In this document: in pieces, positions 8,851 through 16,919 of the stretch
How positions within the stretch are numbered: position 1 is the first letter of the stretch
Layout: every line of letters starts with the position of its first letter
Assembly (NCBI GenBank): GCA_021826725.1
Contig: JAKAYQ010000007.1
Span: 1-38,088 of the forward strand
From: Actinomycetes bacterium
GTDB lineage: Bacteria; Actinomycetota; Acidimicrobiia; Acidimicrobiales; UBA8190
Length of the DNA: 38,088 nt
Reading direction: 5' to 3'
The notes under the pieces: generated by a model
What the model was told of the DNA's origin: nothing
The model's database searches: none
The model's input: only the letters and a program-made list of their open reading frames with translations
Made by a program: the position numbers and the translations under genes

Positions 8851-9384
8851 TCATCGGACCGGACCCGGGAAGAACGCCGGTCGGCGCCGACCGGCCTCGT
8901 CGATGGCGTGGCGCAGCGGGGCCGTGGTGAGATGGCACATGGCCAACGCCAGCGCGTCGGCAACGTCGGGAGGACGCGGGGGTGCGTCGAGCCCCAGCAG
9001 CGTGGCCACCATCCGCTGCACCTGGTCCTTGGTGGCGGCTCCGTAGCCGCAGACCGCCATCTTCACCTCGTTCGCCGTGTACTGGGCCACCGAGCAGCCC
9101 GCCGACGCTGCCACCAGCAGGGCCAACCCGCTGGCCTGACCGGTGGCCATGGCCGTGCGGACGTTGGTCTGGAAGAACACCCGCTCCACTACCACCACGT
9201 CCGGACGCAACTCGGCCACCAGCTCGGTGAGCTCGCCGTGCAGGGCCAGCAGGCGGTCGGGCAGGGGCATGTCCGGTGCGGTCGTGACCACGCCGCCCGC
9301 CGCCGCGTGCGGCCCGCCCGCATGCCGCCGCACGGCGCCATAGCCGCACCGGGACAGCCCCGGGTCGATCCCCAGCACGAACAC
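8851..9384 (-). CDS. ruvC: Holliday junction resolvase RuvC
   Basis: RuvC is the Mg-dependent endonuclease that cuts Holliday junctions symmetrically. The 177-residue product has the four acidic catalytic positions expected from E. coli RuvC: D7 (GIDPGLSRCGYG), E67 (VVVERVFF), D140 and D143 (PPDVADALALA). Start is GTG at 9384. It lies 81 bp downstream of yebC and 61 bp upstream of ruvA, in the standard yebC-ruvCAB order. Confidence 0.95.
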   Translation of the reverse strand: MFVLGIDPGLSRCGYGAVRRHAGGPHAAAGGVVTTAPDMPLPDRLLALHGELTELVAELRPDVVVVERVFFQTNVRTAMATGQASGLALLVAASAGCSVAQYTANEVKMAVCGYGAATKDQVQRMVATLLGLDAPPRPPDVADALALAMCHLTTAPLRHAIDEAGRRRPAFFPGPVR

Positions 9385-9465
9385 GCGTTCGATCCTAGCG
9401 CGCGGCGGCCGGAGTCCGGCGGACCAGCAGCACCCCGCCGATGCCTCCCCGCCGGGCAGCCGGCG

Positions 9466-10215
9466 TCATTCGGCGACGGCGGCGAGCACCTCGTCGGGGA
9501 TGTCGAAGTTCGACCAGACGTTCTGGACGTCGTCGTGGTCGTCGAGGGCCTCGAGGAGACGGAGGACCCGCTTGGCCTCGCCCTCGTCGGCCACCAGGAC
9601 CGAGGTCGTGGCCACCATCTCCAGCTCGGCCTCGTCGGGAGCCATGCCGGCGCCGACCAGCGCGTCTCGCACAGCTCCCAGGTCGGTGCTGCCGCAGGTC
9701 AGCGTCCAACGCTCGCCGTCGTCGCGCAGGTCCTCGGCACCGGCGTCCACCGCCACCTCCATGATGCCGTCCTCGTCGAGCGCACGCGGCAGGGCGATGA
9801 CCCCCTTGCGCTCGAACTGCCACGACACGGCCCCGGGCTCGGCCATGGAGCCGCCGTTCTTGGAGAAGATGTTGCGGACCTCCGCTCCCGTCCGGTTGCG
9901 GTTGTCGGTCAGGCACTCGACCATGATGGCGACGCCGGCCGGTGCGTAGCCCTCGTAGGCGATCTGCTCGTACCGCACGCCCTCGAGCTCTCCGGTCCCA
10001 CGCTTGATGGCCCGGTCGATGGTGTCCATCGGGATCGACGAGGAACGGGCCTTCTCGAACATCGTCCGCAGCGTGGGGTTGGTGTCAGGGTCGCCACCGC
10101 CCTCGCGAGCAGCCACCTCGACCTGGCGAAGGACCTTGGCGAACACCTTGGCCCGCGCCTTGTCGACCGCTGCCTTGCGGTGCTTGGTCGTCGCCCACTT
10201 CGAGTGACCCGACAT
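9466..10215 (-). CDS. yebC: YebC/PmpR family protein (TACO1-like)
   Basis: YebC proteins are widespread; they have been described as DNA-binding regulators and, more recently, as factors that help ribosomes translate stalling sequences. The 249-residue product starts SGHSKWATTKHRKAAVDKAR, the invariant N-terminus, and carries the ECLTDNRNRT and FSKNGGSMAEPGAVSWQF blocks. Start ATG at 10215 is preceded by AAGGAG eight bases upstream. The C-terminus is normal. Its position upstream of ruvC is the conserved one in actinobacteria and proteobacteria. Confidence 0.96.
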   Translation of the reverse strand: MSGHSKWATTKHRKAAVDKARAKVFAKVLRQVEVAAREGGGDPDTNPTLRTMFEKARSSSIPMDTIDRAIKRGTGELEGVRYEQIAYEGYAPAGVAIMVECLTDNRNRTGAEVRNIFSKNGGSMAEPGAVSWQFERKGVIALPRALDEDGIMEVAVDAGAEDLRDDGERWTLTCGSTDLGAVRDALVGAGMAPDEAELEMVATTSVLVADEGEAKRVLRLLEALDDHDDVQNVWSNFDIPDEVLAAVAE

Positions 10216-10342
10216 GTTCTGGCGCTCCTTGCTCGGTTGTCCTGCTGCTCACCTGCTGGCTGCTCACCCCGACCGGGTGCCCGCGCTGCCTGGCGCCCCC
10301 AGGGGCTCGCCGCGCACGGGCCGGGGTCGCCGACCGGTGGCC

Positions 10343-10358
10343 GGCTCCCCCGGGAGCC
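10343..10358. terminator. GC-rich inverted repeat after pdxT, possible terminator
   Basis: ggctccc and gggagcc (plus strand) face each other across two bases in the 172-bp gap between the pdxT stop and the yebC start. It could form a compact hairpin, but no U-tract follows it on the minus strand, so termination is only a suggestion. The rest of the gap shows nothing else I can support. Confidence 0.25.
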
Positions 10359-10387
10359 CGCCCCTGATGGCCCGGCCCCGCCTGTCG

Positions 10388-11026
10388 TCAACCCCCGACA
10401 AGTGCCGCCACGCCCGGCCCGGCGCCCGATCGCGCTCCGATCATCGACAGAAAGAGCTGGTGGAGCCGACGGTCGGCGGTCAGCTCCGGGTGGAACGCGC
10501 TCACCAGCACCTGCCCCTGGCGGCACACCACCGGGGCCGCCCCGGTCCCGGGCTCCGGTCCTGGCAGGCGAGCCAACACGTCGACCCCGGGACCGGCAGA
10601 CACGACCACCGGCGCCCGGATGAAGACGGCGTGCACCGGTGCGCCGTCAATCCCGTCGATGGCCACGTCGCACTCGAAAGACTGCGCCTGGCGGCCATAG
10701 CCGTTGCGCCGGACCCGGATGTCGATGGCACCCAGCAGACGCTGGTCGGGTCGGCCGTCCTCGGCCGACGAGGCCAGCAGGATCATCCCGGCGCAGGTGC
10801 CGAACATCGGCATGCCGTCACGCACCGCCCGGGCCAGCGGCGCCGCCAGACCCGACGAGTCGAGCAGCATCGACACCGTGGTGGACTCCCCCCCGGGGAG
10901 AACCAGCCCGTCGACCCCGTCGAGGTCCGCGGGCCGCCGGATCAAGACGGCCTCGGCTCCCGCGTCGACCAGGGCATGGCGATGCTCAGCGACGTCGCCC
11001 TGGAGGGCGAGGATCCCGACACGCAC
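10388..11026 (-). CDS. pdxT: Glutaminase subunit of pyridoxal 5'-phosphate synthase
   Basis: PdxT hydrolyses glutamine and channels ammonia to PdxS for de novo vitamin B6 synthesis. The product of 212 residues begins RVGILALQGD and has LVLPGGEST, the nucleophile C78 in GTCAGMILLA and the H179/E181 pair in SAFHPEL, completing the class I-like glutaminase triad. Two adjacent GTG codons (11029 and 11026) are both possible starts; I use 11026 because it gives the family N-terminus. It follows pdxS after 23 bp. Confidence 0.93.
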   Translation of the reverse strand: MRVGILALQGDVAEHRHALVDAGAEAVLIRRPADLDGVDGLVLPGGESTTVSMLLDSSGLAAPLARAVRDGMPMFGTCAGMILLASSAEDGRPDQRLLGAIDIRVRRNGYGRQAQSFECDVAIDGIDGAPVHAVFIRAPVVVSAGPGVDVLARLPGPEPGTGAAPVVCRQGQVLVSAFHPELTADRRLHQLFLSMIGARSGAGPGVAALVGG

Positions 11027-11049
11027 CACCTGGAGGCACTCCGACCCAC

Positions 11050-11997
11050 CTACCAGCCGCGCTCGGCCAGCCGCTGCTCCAAGGTAGCGACCTCCAGGCC
11101 CGGCATGGCCCCGCCGAGCCCCCGGCTGACCTTCACCAGGATGTCCGGATCGGTGTAGTGGGCGGTGGCCTCGACCACCGCCCGGGCCCGGCGGGCAGGA
11201 TCCTCGCTCTTGAAGATCCCCGAGCCGACGAACACGGCCTCGGCTCCGAGCTGCATGACCAGCGCGGCGTCGGCCGGCGTGGCGATGCCCCCGGCACAGA
11301 ACAACGGCACCGGCAGCCGGCCCGTGTCCGCCACCTCGCGCACCAACTCCAGCGGAGCACCCAGCTGCTTGGCCCACGCGTAGCGCTCCGCCGGATCAGC
11401 CTGGGTCAGCTTCCGCACGTCGCCGAGAATGGCGCGCAGGTGGCGCACCGCCTCGACGATGTTGCCGGTGCCTGCCTCGCCCTTCGACCTGATCATGGCT
11501 GCCCCCTCGCCGATGCGCCGCAGCGCCTCGCCGAGGTTGGTGGCACCACACACGAACGGTACTCCGAAGGCCCATTTGTCGATGTGGTTGGCCTCGTCCG
11601 CCGGCGTGAGCACCTCACTCTCGTCGACGTAGTCGACCTGCAGCGCCTGCAGGACCTGCGCCTCGGCGAAGTGGCCGATCCGGGCCTTCGCCATCACCGG
11701 GATGGTGACCGCACGCTGGATCCCCTCGACCAGCTCCGGGTCGCTCATCCGAGCGACTCCGCCCTGGGCCCGGATGTCCGCCGGTACCCGCTCGAGCGCC
11801 ATGACGGCGACCGCGCCGGCATCCTCGGCGACCTTCGCCTGGTCTGCAGTGACGACGTCCATGATGACGCCACCACGCAGCATGTCGGCCAGGCCGCGCT
11901 TGACCGTGAACGTCCCGGTCTGCGGCGAGCCCGCAGCGGCGGCGTCGGCCGCCGGGGAGGCGACGCTCGCCGGCACGGTATCGGGGGCAGCTGCCAT
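11050..11997 (-). CDS. pdxS: Pyridoxal 5'-phosphate synthase, synthase subunit
   Basis: PdxS condenses ribose 5-phosphate, glyceraldehyde 3-phosphate and ammonia into PLP within a dodecameric TIM-barrel assembly with PdxT. Visible signatures are [17 protein letters not shown], the catalytic lysine in [10 protein letters not shown], the second lysine in [11 protein letters not shown] and the phosphate-binding [12 protein letters not shown]. The 315-residue length fits, apart from a 25–30 residue Ala-rich leader before the conserved start. ATG at 11997 is used. It follows the M48 peptidase gene by 62 bp. Confidence 0.96.
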   Translation of the reverse strand: MAAAPDTVPASVASPAADAAAAGSPQTGTFTVKRGLADMLRGGVIMDVVTADQAKVAEDAGAVAVMALERVPADIRAQGGVARMSDPELVEGIQRAVTIPVMAKARIGHFAEAQVLQALQVDYVDESEVLTPADEANHIDKWAFGVPFVCGATNLGEALRRIGEGAAMIRSKGEAGTGNIVEAVRHLRAILGDVRKLTQADPAERYAWAKQLGAPLELVREVADTGRLPVPLFCAGGIATPADAALVMQLGAEAVFVGSGIFKSEDPARRARAVVEATAHYTDPDILVKVSRGLGGAMPGLEVATLEQRLAERGW

Positions 11998-12059
11998 GCT
12001 CCCAGTCTACCGGGCCAGGACCGGTGGGCCCGCCGGGTGCGCCGGTGGCAGAGATCGCC

Positions 12060-13781
12060 TCACAGCTCGTCGAGCGCGGCCATCCGCACTTCGGGCGCAT
12101 CGAGCTCGCCGATGACCGCAGGGCCCTGCGGCGACGGCCCCAGGGCCACCGTCCACAGCCAGCGGGTGGCCCGTCCGGCCGCCGTTGCCGCCAGGCCCGG
12201 CACGCCAGCCGGGGCTGCACCCGCTGGTTCGGACGGGGACGCGTGCGCTGCCCTTCGCCGGGCTGTGCCCGGAGGCTCCGACGACGACGTGCGGGGCGGC
12301 TCGGTGGCGCCGGCGACCGCCGCCGGCGCCGAACCTGACCCGGCCATGACGGCCAGGGCGGCGCGAAGCGCCGGCGGGTAGCGAGTGACGCCGACGGCAC
12401 GCCGGTCGGTCAGCAATTCGACTCCCCGACCGCGCAGGTGGTGGACGATGCCGCCGGGGTCGATCACGCCGGCCAGGGGGAGGACCAGGACGGCAGCGAC
12501 CGTGCCGACGGCCACGTCGCCGTGCTTCATGTGGGTCAGCTCGTGGGCCAGCACACCCTCGAGCTGCACCGGGTCGAGGCGCTGCACCAGCCCCGTGGTC
12601 ACAACCAGGACGGACGATCCCGGCCGGGTTCCGACGGCAATTGCGTTCGCCGACTCGTCCTCGACGAGCCACAGGTCCGGCGGGGAGAGCCCCATGGTGG
12701 CGCACAAGCCATCGATGATCCCGAAGGGCCGGGGCCAGTGGTCCTCGTCGGCCGGCCGGGCACCAAGCGACCGCAGGATCGCCGCGGGCGCCCACCACCA
12801 CGTGACGATGCCGGCCGCGACACCGGCTATGACCGCGGGGCCTGCAGCAAACGGCCACCCCACCGCCACCCCCACCACGACCAAGACCAGGACGCCGGTG
12901 ACGACACCGGGGACCGCGGCCAGCATGCGAGCACGGCGCCGAGGACCGCTCCCCGTCGCGGTCGTCGCCCCGGCGCCGACCCCGACGGTTGCCTCCCCGA
13001 GCCCCGGACCGGCGGAGCCGCCCGCTCCCGGACCCCCGCCCTGCCTGCCGGCCCCGGCGTTGGGGCCGCCCCCGTGCCGACCACCGCCGCTCCCACCGCC
13101 GCTCCCACCGGTACCACCACCACGGCCGCCGTTGCGGTTGCCGCCACCGCCGGTGCGGGTGCGGTCGCCACCGCGGCTGCCGCTTCCGTGGCGACTGCCA
13201 CCACCGCCGGTGCCAGCGCCGCGGCGGCCGCTTCCGGGGCGACTGCCACCACCGCGACTGCCACCACCGCGACTGCCACCACCGCGACTGCCACCACCGC
13301 CGGTGCTGCCGTCGGCGCTGACCGCGCCCGATGCGGCACCACCTCGCCCACCGTCGGCGTGACCCTCCGGCCCAACGCCGCCGGCACCGGACCGGCGGCG
13401 CCCACCTCCCGAGCGCGGGCCACCACCAGATCGCCGGCGACCGCCGCCCGTACTGCTCCCGGCCCTACCCTGAACACCGCGGGCTCCGACGACCCGCCCG
13501 TCGGCGGTGCGCGCAGCGCCGGCATCTCCGGCCGCAGGCGGCGGCCCAGCGTTGGCACCAACCGCCCGGCTGCCTCCACCGACACCGCCGTCACCCCTGT
13601 CGCCATCGCCAGGTCGGCGGCCGCCACCTGGACCCGAACCCCCACCACGACGGCGCGAGCGCGGCGGCGCGCCGACCGCCGCCACCGGGTCTTCTGGTGC
13701 GACCCGGCCCTGCGCACCGACCTGCACGGTGATAGGTCGAGTGCCGGCGCGTGCGGGTCCGGCGGTGGATGAGTCGGCCAT
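12060..13781 (-). CDS. M48-family metallopeptidase with giant Gly/Arg-rich N-terminal region
   Basis: The C-terminal third looks like a membrane zinc peptidase of the M48/HtpX type, a class involved in membrane-protein quality control. Two hydrophobic stretches at about residues 288–340 precede SANAIAVGTRPG, then HELTH at 413–417 supplies the zinc site, with E455 (VELLTDRRAVGVTRYP) as the likely third ligand. The first 280 residues are not like HtpX: they are built of Gly, Arg and Ser with RGGGS repeats and RGG/GRGG clusters, resembling disordered RNA-binding RGG regions. The linker between the zinc motifs is short and the C-terminus Pro/Ala-rich. The ATG at 13781 was chosen; in-frame sequence upstream is a shadow of the glycosyltransferase gene. 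The peptidase assignment is firm, the role of the head is unknown. Confidence 0.8.
   Translation of the reverse strand: MADSSTAGPARAGTRPITVQVGAQGRVAPEDPVAAVGAPPRSRRRGGGSGPGGGRRPGDGDRGDGGVGGGSRAVGANAGPPPAAGDAGAARTADGRVVGARGVQGRAGSSTGGGRRRSGGGPRSGGGRRRSGAGGVGPEGHADGGRGGAASGAVSADGSTGGGGSRGGGSRGGGSRGGGSRPGSGRRGAGTGGGGSRHGSGSRGGDRTRTGGGGNRNGGRGGGTGGSGGGSGGGRHGGGPNAGAGRQGGGPGAGGSAGPGLGEATVGVGAGATTATGSGPRRRARMLAAVPGVVTGVLVLVVVGVAVGWPFAAGPAVIAGVAAGIVTWWWAPAAILRSLGARPADEDHWPRPFGIIDGLCATMGLSPPDLWLVEDESANAIAVGTRPGSSVLVVTTGLVQRLDPVQLEGVLAHELTHMKHGDVAVGTVAAVLVLPLAGVIDPGGIVHHLRGRGVELLTDRRAVGVTRYPPALRAALAVMAGSGSAPAAVAGATEPPRTSSSEPPGTARRRAAHASPSEPAGAAPAGVPGLAATAAGRATRWLWTVALGPSPQGPAVIGELDAPEVRMAALDEL
13241..13300 (-). 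repeat. Four perfect 15-bp tandem repeats in the M48 gene
   Basis: gactgccaccaccgc occurs four times in a row (13241, 13256, 13271, 13286). On the coding strand it gives RGGGS per unit. Related imperfect copies flank the array, which makes the region prone to slippage while keeping the frame. Confidence 0.95.
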
Positions 13782-13827
13782 GACCCCGAAGTGTAGGAGC
13801 AGCCAGGCCGGGATCCGGGCGACCCCG

Positions 13828-14982
13828 TCAGGTCCCCGCGGGACGTGCTGCGCCGAGCAGCTCCTCGTACGAGCGGAGGTAGCGACCGGCCAGCGCTGCC
13901 ATGGAGTGGCGTCCGGCATGCGCCACGGCGGCGTCGAGCGTGCTGGCAGCGGCCGGCCCGGTTCCGGTGCCGACGGCAGCCACCACGCGATCGAGAGCCC
14001 CGGCGAGTGCGGAGACGTCACCCGGCGGCACCAGCGTGGCGTGGCCACCGGCGGCAGCGGCGTAACCGGGGATGTCGGAGCAGACGACGGCGGCGCGGGC
14101 GGCCATGGCTTCGAGCAAGACCACTCCGAACGACTCGCCGCCCAACGACGGTGCGCAGAGCACGTGGCTGCCGGCCAACAACCCGGCCAGCTCGGCGTCG
14201 CCCACCCGGCCCAGCCAGCGTCGCCGGGGGCCCGGCGGGTACCGGTGGCACAGCTCGGCGGTCTGTGGACCGTCGCCGACCACCCACAGGTGCCCCGGCC
14301 AGCCCGGTCCGAGGCGCTCGGTCGCCTGAAGCAGCACAGACAGTCCCTTCCGGGGCTCGTGCCGGCCGACGAACAGCACGGTCGGGCCGTCGGTGCGGGC
14401 CGGCGCCGCACCGAGGAAACGATCGAGCTCCACTCCGTTGCCGACGACCGGGCAGCTCCGCCCGCGGAGCGCGGCCGCCGCCGTGGCGCGGGCCTCGTCC
14501 GACACCGCGAAGATCGCCTCCACCCGACCGAGCGCGGCGCGCGCGAACGGCCCCAACGCCCGGTACAGCCCGGCACCGCCGGCCCGGTGCATGGTCGCCA
14601 CGCGATGGGCCCCGGGGAGCGATGCTGCCAGCACCGCCCACGTCGGCCCCGGGGCAAGCGGCTCGTGGAGGTGGACGATGTCGGCACCCCAGCGCCGAAG
14701 CACCACCACGGTGCGGCGCAGGGCGCCGGGTCCCAGGGCGAGGGGCGCCACCGAGCCGTTGGCGGGCACCGAGATGCTTCGACCCACCATCACGACACCA
14801 CCCGGACCGCACGCGTCGGATGGGGCCGCGCCCGGAAGCGGCGCCCCGGGCACCGGCCGCCCGGGACCGACGACGAGCGTCGTCACGTCCTGGCGTTCGA
14901 GCGCCCGGGCCAGCCCGAGCACCTGACCTTGCACCCCCCCGGGGCGGTCGAGCCCGTACGGGCAGACCAGCGCGACGCGCAC
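13828..14982 (-). CDS. GT4 glycosyltransferase, PimA-like phosphatidylinositol mannosyltransferase
   Basis: PimA adds the first mannose from GDP-mannose to phosphatidylinositol on the inner face of the membrane. The 384-residue GT-B protein opens with VALVCPYGLDRPGGVQGQV and has NGSVAPLALGP, HLHEPLAPGPTW, GRHEPRKG (R207, K212) and APSLGGESFGVVLLEAMA with E283 and E291; these blocks match mycobacterial PimA closely. Start is GTG at 14982, 11 bp after the GGDEF gene. The neighbourhood (PatA-like acyltransferase and CDP-alcohol transferase upstream) supports a phosphatidylinositol mannoside pathway. The sugar and acceptor are inferred from similarity and context. I left the symbol empty because the substrate is not proven. 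Confidence 0.85.
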   Translation of the reverse strand: MRVALVCPYGLDRPGGVQGQVLGLARALERQDVTTLVVGPGRPVPGAPLPGAAPSDACGPGGVVMVGRSISVPANGSVAPLALGPGALRRTVVVLRRWGADIVHLHEPLAPGPTWAVLAASLPGAHRVATMHRAGGAGLYRALGPFARAALGRVEAIFAVSDEARATAAAALRGRSCPVVGNGVELDRFLGAAPARTDGPTVLFVGRHEPRKGLSVLLQATERLGPGWPGHLWVVGDGPQTAELCHRYPPGPRRRWLGRVGDAELAGLLAGSHVLCAPSLGGESFGVVLLEAMAARAAVVCSDIPGYAAAAGGHATLVPPGDVSALAGALDRVVAAVGTGTGPAAASTLDAAVAHAGRHSMAALAGRYLRSYEELLGAARPAGT

Positions 14983-14993
14983 CCCGGTCCCAG

Positions 14994-16919
14994 TCAGGGC
15001 AGCGGCCGGGACCGGCGGCGGACAGCCTTCACCCGGTACATCTCGTCGTCGGCCAGTGAGATGAGCTTGGAGGGCTCGATCCCGGGGCTGTCGACCAGCA
15101 CGCCGCCGACCGAGGCGACCACCGCCAGCTCCGTATCGCCGAACCGGTAGACCTCCGCCAGGGCACGATCGACCCGGGCGGCGATGGTGCTCACCTCCTC
15201 CGCCCCACCGGAGACTTCGCAGACCACGACGAACTCGTCGCCACCCAGTCGGGCAACGGTGTCCTCGGGCCGGGTGGTCGCCAGCAGCCGCCCCGCCGCC
15301 GCCCGGAGCACCTCGTCGCCGATGTCATGGCCGTGGACGTCGTTGACGGCCTTGAAGTCGTCGAGATCGAGCAGGAACACGCCGACGCCGCCGCCCCCGC
15401 GGTGGAGGCGGTCGAGCGCCCGGCGCAGGCGATCGTCGAGGAGCAGGCGGTTGGCGACGCCGGTCAGGGGATCGTGCAGCGCCAGCTCGGCCAGACGCTC
15501 CTCGGTCCGCTTGTGCTCGGTGACGTCGTGGAGCGCGACCACCGCGCCGAGCTCGTTGCCGTCGTCGTCTCGCAGTGCCTGGGCGTTCGCCGCGACCGTC
15601 CGCCGCTCGCCCTGGCGGCTCTCGACCTCGAGCTGGGCCTCGCGGACGGCCTCGCCGGCCAGCGCTCGCACCAGCGGGTTCTCGTCGCGGACCATGGCTG
15701 TGCCGTCGAGCCGGCGCATCCCGTCCGACGACAGCGCCAGACCCGCGGGATCCTCGCCATCGGGGATCCCGAAGAAGCGCCGGCTAGCCGGGTTGACCAG
15801 CGTGATGCGCCCCTGGGCGTCGCATGCGACGATGCCCTCCTCGAGGTTGTCCAGCAACACCTGCAAGAACGTCTGCTCGCGGCGCAGCTCGGCGAGGGCG
15901 TCCTCGAGGCGTGACGACGCCTGCCGCACGGCGGTCACGTCGGCGAACGATGCCACCACACCGCCGGGAGCGCCATCGGCCTCCACCAGCGCACGGGCGT
16001 TGATCTGCAGCCACATGGCCTCATGGCCGGGCCGGAGGACGCCGTGCACAGTGCCGGCAACCGACCTGCCGGTGGCGAGGGCGACGATCAGCGGGTGGCT
16101 GTCGACACGCACTGGCTGGTTCCGGACGTCGACGAGGATCACGCCCAACTGACCGGCCCGGCGCACGATCTCGGGGATGGTCGCACCGACCAGCATCCGG
16201 GCCGGCACGCCGAACATGTCCTCGAGCGCCTCGTTGCACAGCACCGCCACGCCGTCGGCGTCCACCAACAGCACGCCTTCCGCCAGCGAAGCCACGAGCG
16301 ACCGGTACCGGTCGTCCATGGCCCGAGCATCGCGCTCCACCCGGACTCGCTCGCTGATGTCGCGGAGGTTGATGACAACTCCGGCAACCGCCGGATCGTC
16401 GAGCCGGTTGGTGGCAACAGCCTCGATCTCGACCGACGTGCCGTCGGCCCGCACGATCCGAAACGCGAGAGGCACCGCTTGGCCAGCATGTGCAACCACG
16501 CTGCTATAGGCCTGTCGCACCTGCTCGCGGTCGCCCGGGTGCACCGCAGCGAAGGCGTCCTTCCCGCGCCAATCCTCGAACGCGTAGCCGAGCACGCGTG
16601 AGGCGGACGTGCTGGCGTAGACGATGGCGCCGTCCGCTCCCAGGACGATGACGATGTCCATGGAGTGCTCCACCAGCGCCTGGAACCGCCGATCGGCGTA
16701 CGGGAGCGCGGTGCCCGCATGCCCGCCCGGTGGCGATACGACCCCAGCAGCACCACCTGGCGCTCCGGAGACCTCCGCTCCGGAGACCTCCGCTCCGGAG
16801 ACCTCGCCGCTCGCCATGCCACCGGGCCAACCGGCTGGCGGCACATCCGCGCCTGGGATGCCGGGTGACCCGGTGCTCGCGGCACCGCCACCACGCCCGT
16901 GGGTCGGGTCGTCGATCAC
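14994..16919 (-). CDS. Triple-PAS diguanylate cyclase (GGDEF)
   Basis: This predicted cytoplasmic enzyme makes cyclic di-GMP from two GTP. After a low-complexity leader (1–75) come three PAS-like sensor modules at about 78–197, 204–338 and 350–475, and a GGDEF domain at 476–641. The active-site GGDEF is intact (559–563) and an RPED inhibitory I-site (550–553) lies exactly five residues before it, so product feedback is likely. No EAL domain and no membrane span are seen. The GTG at 16919 overlaps the stop of the upstream acyltransferase (GTGA), implying translational coupling. It sits between PatA-like and PimA-like genes, which are close neighbours without such a gene in mycobacteria. Confidence 0.9.
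   Translation of the reverse strand: MIDDPTHGRGGGAASTGSPGIPGADVPPAGWPGGMASGEVSGAEVSGAEVSGAPGGAAGVVSPPGGHAGTALPYADRRFQALVEHSMDIVIVLGADGAIVYASTSASRVLGYAFEDWRGKDAFAAVHPGDREQVRQAYSSVVAHAGQAVPLAFRIVRADGTSVEIEAVATNRLDDPAVAGVVINLRDISERVRVERDARAMDDRYRSLVASLAEGVLLVDADGVAVLCNEALEDMFGVPARMLVGATIPEIVRRAGQLGVILVDVRNQPVRVDSHPLIVALATGRSVAGTVHGVLRPGHEAMWLQINARALVEADGAPGGVVASFADVTAVRQASSRLEDALAELRREQTFLQVLLDNLEEGIVACDAQGRITLVNPASRRFFGIPDGEDPAGLALSSDGMRRLDGTAMVRDENPLVRALAGEAVREAQLEVESRQGERRTVAANAQALRDDDGNELGAVVALHDVTEHKRTEERLAELALHDPLTGVANRLLLDDRLRRALDRLHRGGGGVGVFLLDLDDFKAVNDVHGHDIGDEVLRAAAGRLLATTRPEDTVARLGGDEFVVVCEVSGGAEEVSTIAARVDRALAEVYRFGDTELAVVASVGGVLVDSPGIEPSKLISLADDEMYRVKAVRRRSRPLP
16761..16805 (-). repeat. 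Three perfect 15-bp tandem repeats in the GGDEF gene
   Basis: cgctccggagacctc occurs at 16761, 16776 and 16791 without mismatch. The coding strand reads EVSGA per unit, in the disordered leader ahead of the first PAS module. Confidence 0.95.

Noticed and set aside
13241-13300. CRISPR array
   Set aside because: Units are contiguous 15-mers with no spacers and lie inside a coding frame; the same holds for the other tandem arrays.
12060-14687. 875-codon frame that would fuse the M48 peptidase to upstream sequence
   Set aside because: The upstream half is the out-of-frame shadow of the PimA-like gene; an ATG at 13781 gives a self-contained protein.
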